64,000 bases of DNA from Acanthosepion pharaonis. Taxonomy: Eukaryota; Mollusca; Cephalopoda; Sepiida; Sepiidae. The notes under the pieces were generated by a model that was given only the letters and a program-made list of their open reading frames with translations, was not told the origin of the DNA and searched no databases. This document shows positions 58,346 to 64,000 of the stretch, one piece after another. Numbering within the stretch: position 1 is the first letter of the stretch; the number at the start of each line of letters is the position of its first letter. The position numbers were made by a program, and so were the translations under genes. The stretch spans positions 1,449,501 through 1,513,500 of the forward strand of contig CAHIKZ030000804.1 in assembly GCA_903632075.3 (NCBI GenBank), read 5' to 3'.

Positions 58346-60773
58346 TTTCTTTTATATGTGTGCATATATCTGTGTGCATGTGTGTGCAGGCGTTCTTGTG
58401 TAAATGGGTGTGTTTCTCATTGACATTTTATATGCCTTTCGAATAAATAATTATTAGCGTACAGCCAGCAAATAAATTTATGTCGTTACACATTTTGTGC
58501 CCATTCACATCCATTTAAAATATTTACACATCTATTGACGTTTTAGAAAATGTATATTTATTGGGCATTGGTTATGTTCTGTTTTGTTTTTTTTCTTTAA
58601 TAGTTACCGACTGTGTGTATCTTGATTTGATCGAATACAAAGAATTTGTTTTACAATGCCATCAAAGAAAAAATTTTATTTGATCTGACAAAATCCAATG
58701 AATGTAACGAAATTCCTCTCCGGTTTTAATGAAGGATCAGTAGCCTCATAATTCCAATCCCACATTCAATTAGTCCCTCGGAAAAAAAAAATCTGCACGA
58801 CCCTAATAGATCGCTATGCGAGATCTTCACTTCATTGCATTAGCTCGCCTCCGGAAATAATGGCCACAGTTTATACGCCTCTTTTTTTTATTTAATCATT
58901 TAGAAACCCCTATTAAGAGACTAATTTTGTTGCCTCTTGCAAAGGATTCACTTTTATATTCATTTACTTTGTTATTTGTGAAGGCTATCAATTTTTATTT
59001 TTCATTTATATCGTTTTTTTTTTCTGCAATGAGTTTTCCCATCGTCTTGCTTTTCAGTTTAATTGCCGAAATCGGTATTGTTTCAGAATGTTCTGACTGA
59101 GTTTAATTGGGGACTTTCTGATGAACTAATGCTTCCATTGATAGCTTGTTTCAGGATCATTAAACATAGAGCAATTACGTTGAAATCTTATGCTCAGATC
59201 TTTACAAAACCAATAAGACTTGAGAAAAGAAGATTATAAAATGCGTGAAAGGATAGTCCTTCTAACGAAAAACAAACTGAATTCCATCTGTTCAAAGTAA
59301 TTGCCATCAGATTTAGTTTGATATCTGGGCGGGTCCAGATTTTCTTTCTGAAGATCAATCTCAGACAATATATAGCATTCGTAAAAAAATAAATTGTAGT
59401 CGAAATTCTAATAGAACTGCAACTTAAACTAGACGAAAGTAAGTTTTGTAAAGTAACTAATATAATATCAAATGTAAGCAAAGATATATACTTCTTTCCT
59501 CTTAACAATATTTCAATAAAATATGGACAGATTACCGTGAGTCGAAGTTGTAAAATCTCTTATAAAAATTAGACCTATACTTCAAAATTTTAAATATTTA
59601 ATTATAAATACATTGAAAATATGTCCACTAGATTCTTACAGATTTGTAATGAACAATATTTGAAACATCCTGGGTATGACGATAAACTACATCCGGCAAT
59701 AAGGCCTGGGATCGGGATGTTTTATTGTTCATTTTTTTTTGTTCCCATATCAACCCTGTTAATGTCCCATCAATGTGCAAATAGTGAACCTCCAAACAGT
59801 GGTTAAAATTCTATGAAAGTGTAGAAGTGCATTTTCTATATTGAAAATGCAAACAAAATATTTTCATGGAAAAATAATTAATAAAAATACGTTTTTATAA
59901 AGAAAATATAAATATATTAATAGGAATGCAATTAATTAAGAAAAATATTATCGGAAAATTATTTTTGTAAAAGAAGATACTAAAGCTCCCAAGAAACTTA
60001 AATTTCGGCATTAAATGACGCATAAGGAGTTTTTATGTTGTTAAACAAACAAAATAAACAAACAATAATTGGATATTCATACAAAGTGAAGATAATGCAG
60101 TAAATTTAAATGGTAAAGAATGATTCATGTCTGTTAAAATTGAACCCTATTTTAATAAGCATGTTTAATTATATATGGCCGATTAGAGGATCTATATATA
60201 ATTCTGTAGATTTACAACAGGCATTCCTAGCGATAATCCATCTCTTTATCTCTTTTTTTTCTTTAGCCTCTTTTCGAAATTTCAGTTAATGAATCATCGG
60301 CTTTTCTAAGAAACTGACTTCATGTCCTTTGCATGTCGCTACTATACTGTATCATTTGATTGTAAAATGAAATGAATGTTATTCTTTGATGTGGGTAATA
60401 AAAGTCCTAAAATATGTTCCATCATATCATAAATGATTTCATTTAGAGCTGAATAGATTGCTAAGTAACTTGCTAGATAGACAGAGAAATGTAATCTAAC
60501 TAGCAAGCAAAATTTCAATAGTATATTGCTATTGTAAATGTTAAATATCATATGTTGATATACTTGAAAACTTTCTTACAATATTAGTTTTAATGTAGTA
60601 ATTCAAATTTTTCACGTCGTCTTTCTATTCAGGTTAATTTATGTTGCTGTTGATATTAGAAGAATGATTCTCATACAGATTCGACAAAATCAAAGAGGTA
60701 CATGTTTACGTTATAAATGTAGAGCAGCCATTGTAGTATTAGAAAATAAGGTAAGTTATTTGAAATAAGGTAA
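58346..60773. other. 2.4 kb sequence without recognised genes
   Basis: AT-rich apart from a higher-complexity patch at about 58,690-58,880 with no open frame. A minus-strand frame of 104 codons (59,508-59,194) has no motif and hydrophobic, biased composition, so I do not call it. No transposon motif seen. Confidence 0.4.
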
Positions 60774-60808
60774 GTTAGATAGATAGATAGATAGATAGAT
60801 ATATATAT
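60774..60808. repeat. (GATA)n microsatellite
   Basis: About six GATA units passing into TATATA. Confidence 0.9.
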
Positions 60809-60839
60809 CAAAAGTAACAATATCTCATTATTTTTCTTT

Positions 60840-61445
60840 TTTGCAGTAAGCTTCACCCTGACAAGTCCCGGGGTTTACTCGATATAGAGCGTTACGTTAA
60901 CAGGTAGTTTATACGAATATGAGGGGAAGATAACAGTTCACTCTAGAGTTGAACAGATTAAAATTTTAGCGATTGGGGAAACGTCATCATGTAAGTATGT
61001 TCCACGCAGCAGTGGTTCGCGTGAAGGAGCTGTTCGCATGAAACTTACTTCTCACCAATTGAATACGGAGGGAATATGAGTAGTTTGCTACAATGTAAGT
61101 GGCAAGACGGTCCTCGCCCTGATTTTTAGACCTGGTGGAACCAAGGAATGTATTCCTTCCGAGTACTTTCTATGGTAGTAGCGATAGGGCAGGGAGAGAG
61201 TCACCACATTCGGCCTGTTCGAGAGAGGTTGAAGGAAGGTAAATAAAACATCTCCTGCAAGAACTAGGAAACGCTTTTAAACTCTATCAAGACTAGAAAG
61301 TAACGACTGGTGAGGCTCCGCCCATATATACAACAGTTGTCCATTTTCATCCTGATCTGGCTCTTATAAATGTAGAGGAGAGCAGGAGGAGTCACGTACT
61401 TACTGGAGAGGAACAGGGTGCCGATAATTTTACCTGCACTTTTAG
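60840..61445. other. GC-richer non-coding patch with promoter-like elements
   Basis: Composition changes at about 60,860. GGCTCCGCCCATATATAC at about 61,313-61,330 joins a GC-box-like CCGCCC to a TATA-like element on the plus strand, with GGCTCTTATAAATG 35-50 bp further on. It could be an LTR promoter or the promoter of an unknown transcript; no downstream reading frame supports either. Confidence 0.3.
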
Positions 61446-61705
61446 CGACGAGTCATAAATGTTCCACCTGTTCGGGTGTGAGTTTGAGGCTCAATATTCT
61501 CTCAAGGCAAGGTGCCTCCTCGAGGGGAAATCTGGCGGTAATTTTCGGTCCGATCAGCGGTTGTGAAGTGTAAGTAGAAGATGTCTGTATTATTCTGTAA
61601 AATATGTAACTTTCTAAGCCTTTTATCAATGTTAGTAATGTAGAATTTCCTAATTCCGTTGTTTTTGCTAAGTAATACTTCATACTATTTATTTATTCCG
61701 TTATT

Positions 61706-62033
61706 TCATCCAATATGTTGAATTAGTTCTTGTAATGCTTCATAGGTTTGCGTTAATCTATTCACCTGCTTACATGAGCATTGAGCGTAAGAACTCCATT
61801 TAAGATACGAACTTTGCCAAACACATCTAGCCACTTGGCAATTAACAATGTTGGATTTCGATACTGTACCTAAAAGGAAATTCAAATTTTCACGTCGATG
61901 AGTGTTAATGAGATCTCGGTATATATTAGTTTTTTTTTTAAGGAAACTTAGAAAAGTTCCGAAATATTCGAAAAAAAATACACGACTTGATCTACTTACC
62001 ATCTCTAAGAAGACTATTATGATCGACAGCCAT
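61706..62033 (-). CDS. Candidate small two-exon gene, unknown product
   Basis: Tentative model. Exon 1 runs from ATG at 62,033 to 62,000 (MAVDHNSLLRD) and ends ATG|GTAAGTAG, a good splice donor. The intron is 61,870-61,999 (about 130 bp) and ends TTTCCTTTTAG. Exon 2 is 61,869-61,706, continuing in frame (GTVSKSNIVNCQVARC) and ending LTQTYEALQELIQHIG before a stop; AATAAATAAATAG follows 10 nt later. Donor, acceptor, phase and polyadenylation signal agree, but the protein is only about 65 residues, I recognise no domain, and such sites arise by chance in AT-rich DNA. The open frame at 61,683-61,453 on the same strand is equally unassigned. Confidence 0.25.
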
Positions 62034-62269
62034 GTAGCAAAGATGGACGTAAGCCCATGTCAGTCGCTCGGTTTCAGATAATTTCAGTTACAACGTTACA
62101 AAGCATTGAACAATATTTTACAACACCGATAATTTTTACAGAGATTGTGTTAGGACTTTCTTTCACTGAAAATATACAATTTAATTAAGCACTCGAGCAC
62201 TACATCTGTTAATTAATAAAAAAAAATATATACATATTAAGGGAAAGAATGGGATTCTATCAAGTGTGA
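62034..62269. other. Spacer, nothing recognised
   Basis: AT-rich DNA between the candidate gene and LTR-like block B. Confidence 0.4.
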
Positions 62270-62365
62270 ACATCCCCCCGGTATCGCTGCGCCAATCGTG
62301 GCGTCTGCCTGGCCGCGTGACGACCAATGTGACTTGGTATTGGTCGCGGCACCGAATGTGATGTT
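62270..62365 (-). repeat. Primer-binding-site-like motif array, block B
   Basis: On the minus strand three degenerate units follow one another: ATCACATTCGGTGCCGCGAC, GTCACATTGGTCGTCACGCG and GCCACGATTGGCGCAGCGAT followed by CCGGGGGGA. They correspond to the five units at 27,465-27,660. Confidence 0.55.
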
Positions 62366-62996
62366 CTAAACTTTTGCTGATTCGGATGGGAATCTGGTTA
62401 GATTCGGTATCAGCCTTGTCGTTCCCAGCTCGCCTCCAACGTCTGGTTACCGAAGTAACTGTTTGGATTTCTAGTCTAACCTACCCACGTTGTGATTTGA
62501 TCTTAGGTAGACGAAATCAATCAGTCGCCGGACCGTAATGCAAGCTGAGTCCGGCCAAGGGTAACACCACACAAGTATATGTAAAAGAAAATAAAATAAT
62601 AACTCGAAAACTTCAAATGTGTTAAAAAAAGCATAACAATACTTTATATCTGGTTGCTGAATACAGGACTGATCTTCTTCCCAACTCGCTATATGGATTC
62701 GTGACACTTTGTGTTTGTTAGGCGAGTCTTAATATCTTAAGTTGTTTGTTCTTTAAGAAACTGGTTCTTGGTGTATCTTCAGGTGATATTCGTAAAACTT
62801 GTTTTGGTGGTGTGAGTCTAAGTCATTCTTCAAAAATAAATTGTTCTTGATTAGAAGTTGAGTTCGGAATTGCGTGAATCTTAGTCAGCTTCTGCGAGGC
62901 GGGCCCAACTCAATCCAACTCAGCTGCGAACTGCGATCTTAACTCGAACTGCGAACTCAACTAGAACTTAACTGCTTTTCACTCGCTGCGTCTCTG

Positions 62997-63006
62997 CTTA
63001 TATGGA
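62997..63006 (-). promoter_or_regulatory. TATA-box-like element in LTR block B
   Basis: CCATATAAGC on the minus strand, about 300 bp downstream of the inverted CCAAT box. It aligns with the AATAAAAA position of block A, supporting a U3/R boundary nearby. Confidence 0.55.
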
Positions 63007-63579
63007 CGCCGACCAAAACCGGGGCGGGCTTGTCGGGGTTTGAGGTTCCTTGATAATTCTAAATCCACAATCCACTTCTTTGTTTTCGGTCAGGAAAATA
63101 TATTATTTTCCATTTTTGGAAGTTTTTCGTCTTCCCACCTTCTTCTGTTCTCATATTGGTATCTCACCATACCCTCAGAGGGTGTCAACGGGTTTCCCCT
63201 CTTTCTCACAGTGGCATCTCACACCTATCCCCTCAATGGGTGCCAACAGACCTCTCCTCCTACATCACATGATTACCTCCGCCTAATGCTCACGCCACCA
63301 TTCAGCCAATGGGCGCTCAGCGGCGCGGGTGTGGCTAGACTGGCCTCGGTTTAAAAACTCTTGCTCAAAGAAAAAAATTATCTTCCTTTTTCTTTCTCCT
63401 TTTTTTCTTCCTTTTCCTTCTCTTCTTCGAGGAGACTTCACACGACTCTGAGGATGGTCTCCGGACTTTATCTGGAGTTCGTCAACGAGATTTTTGCCAA
63501 TTATCAAGTGGGTGGTCAATTGGACGTATCGCATTCTGTCGCTAATTAACTGTTCCGATAAAATAGTTTTGCTATCATA

Positions 63580-63640
63580 GCCAGCCCTGACAATAAACAG
63601 ATGCTCCTCTCAATGATATTCTGCATATAGACAAAGGCTT
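63580..63640 (-). repeat. Dispersed repeat, inverted partial copy 3
   Basis: The reverse complement reads ATATCATTGAGAGGAGCATC, close to CTATCATTGAGAGGAGCAGC at about 19,768-19,787. Confidence 0.4.
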
Positions 63641-64000
63641 AAGCTTTCCTTCATGGTGGTCAGCGGACATTTTTTGTTTTTCGGTCAGCGCATGACATAT
63701 TTAATTTTTATCTCTTTAGAATTCTGCGGGAGGTCGCTTGTGCAACTTGAAATGTTTACCATTGCCATGGGCAGATTGGATAGATCTTACTCGCCATAAA
63801 TCAGATTAAATCCAGTATCTTACTTTCTCGATAATGAAAATAAAATTTTACCACTTTTCTTTGTTAGAAAAATAACATCGCTTAGTGTCCTGTTCGTGAT
63901 CGCTTCTTATCACCTAAATTTAATTCTCGCCTTTCCTTTTTTTTTCTTTCTTTCTTTCTAGCAAGCTAAATAGTGACACACAAGCATATATACACATTAG
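63641..64000. other. Right end of window, nothing recognised
   Basis: AT-rich sequence with a TTTC-rich patch near 63,940. No gene. Confidence 0.4.

Larger units (their letters stand above)
62270..63545 (-). mobile_element. LTR-like block B (LTR plus leader, or solo LTR)
   Basis: Minus-strand relative of the block at 26,250-27,680. Shared blocks include CAGCTTGCATTACGG, CTAAGATCAAATCACAACG, GGTAACCAGACGTTGGA, AATCTAACCAGATTCCC, CTAAGATTCACGCA and TTTAGAATTATC. U3-like part: an inverted CCAAT box (CCAAT on the plus strand at 63,306) and a TATA box near 63,000. As in block A, similarity stops within about 100-200 bp after the primer-binding-like motifs and no gag/pol follows. Overall similarity appears moderate, so the copies are old or from two subfamilies. 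Ends are approximate. Confidence 0.6.

Noticed and set aside
59194..59508. Minus-strand open frame of 104 codons
   Set aside because: Hydrophobic, biased composition, no motif, no splice or promoter support; compatible with chance in AT-rich DNA.

Overview
The window looks like animal nuclear DNA, most plausibly from a coleoid cephalopod such as an octopus. This is inferred from three things: very long (TA)n, (CA)n(TA)n and (TA)n(TG)n microsatellites every 1-2 kb; decayed LINE, Penelope-like, Tc1/mariner and tRNA-derived SINE remnants; and no compact operon-like gene organisation. No confident host protein-coding gene was found. The only host gene candidate is a weak two-exon model on the minus strand near 61.7-62.0 kb.

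Layout. (1) 1-516 is plain AT-rich sequence, followed by a (TA)n tract. (2) 576-18,290 is a GC-richer tandem satellite of about 75 head-to-tail monomers of about 236-238 bp. Almost every part of the monomer lies in a short inverted repeat, so one strand could fold as a string of hairpins. The left edge is sharp and made of near-identical units, the middle is a mosaic of subtypes with 7-monomer duplications, and the last 3 kb is strongly diverged. (3) 18.3-49.2 kb is AT-rich, microsatellite-laden DNA littered with transposon debris. It holds RT remnants of LINEs on the minus strand (20.3-20.9, 22.2-22.6, 23.1-23.4, 29.5-30.1, 31.4-32.4, 38.2-38.4, 39.3-39.65 and 45.3-45.55 kb) and a Penelope-like GIY-YIG fragment (30.5-31.35 kb). 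It also holds three Tc1/mariner transposase remnants (36.5, 42.3 and 44.3 kb), two tRNA-derived SINEs (25.1 and 45.7 kb), an almost perfect 260-bp palindrome (27.8 kb) and an LTR-like block (26.25-27.68 kb). (4) 49,184-55,867 is one nearly complete non-LTR retrotransposon on the minus strand. It resembles the L1/Tx1 group, is flanked by a perfect 16-bp target-site duplication and has an intact ORF1 with a CCHC knuckle. Its ORF2 is frameshifted and lacks the N-terminal part of the endonuclease. (5) 55.9-62.2 kb is AT-rich DNA with a few dispersed repeats. (6) 62.27-63.55 kb is a second LTR-like block, on the minus strand and related to the one at 26-27.7 kb.

The genes here do not form a working pathway; the window is a repeat landscape. 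The most unusual structures are the hairpin-string satellite, including a 15-nt motif it shares with the 3' end of the 50-kb LINE, and the arrays of primer-binding-site-like / CRE-like motifs at the ends of both LTR blocks. All family assignments come from reading motifs by eye; no database search was run.
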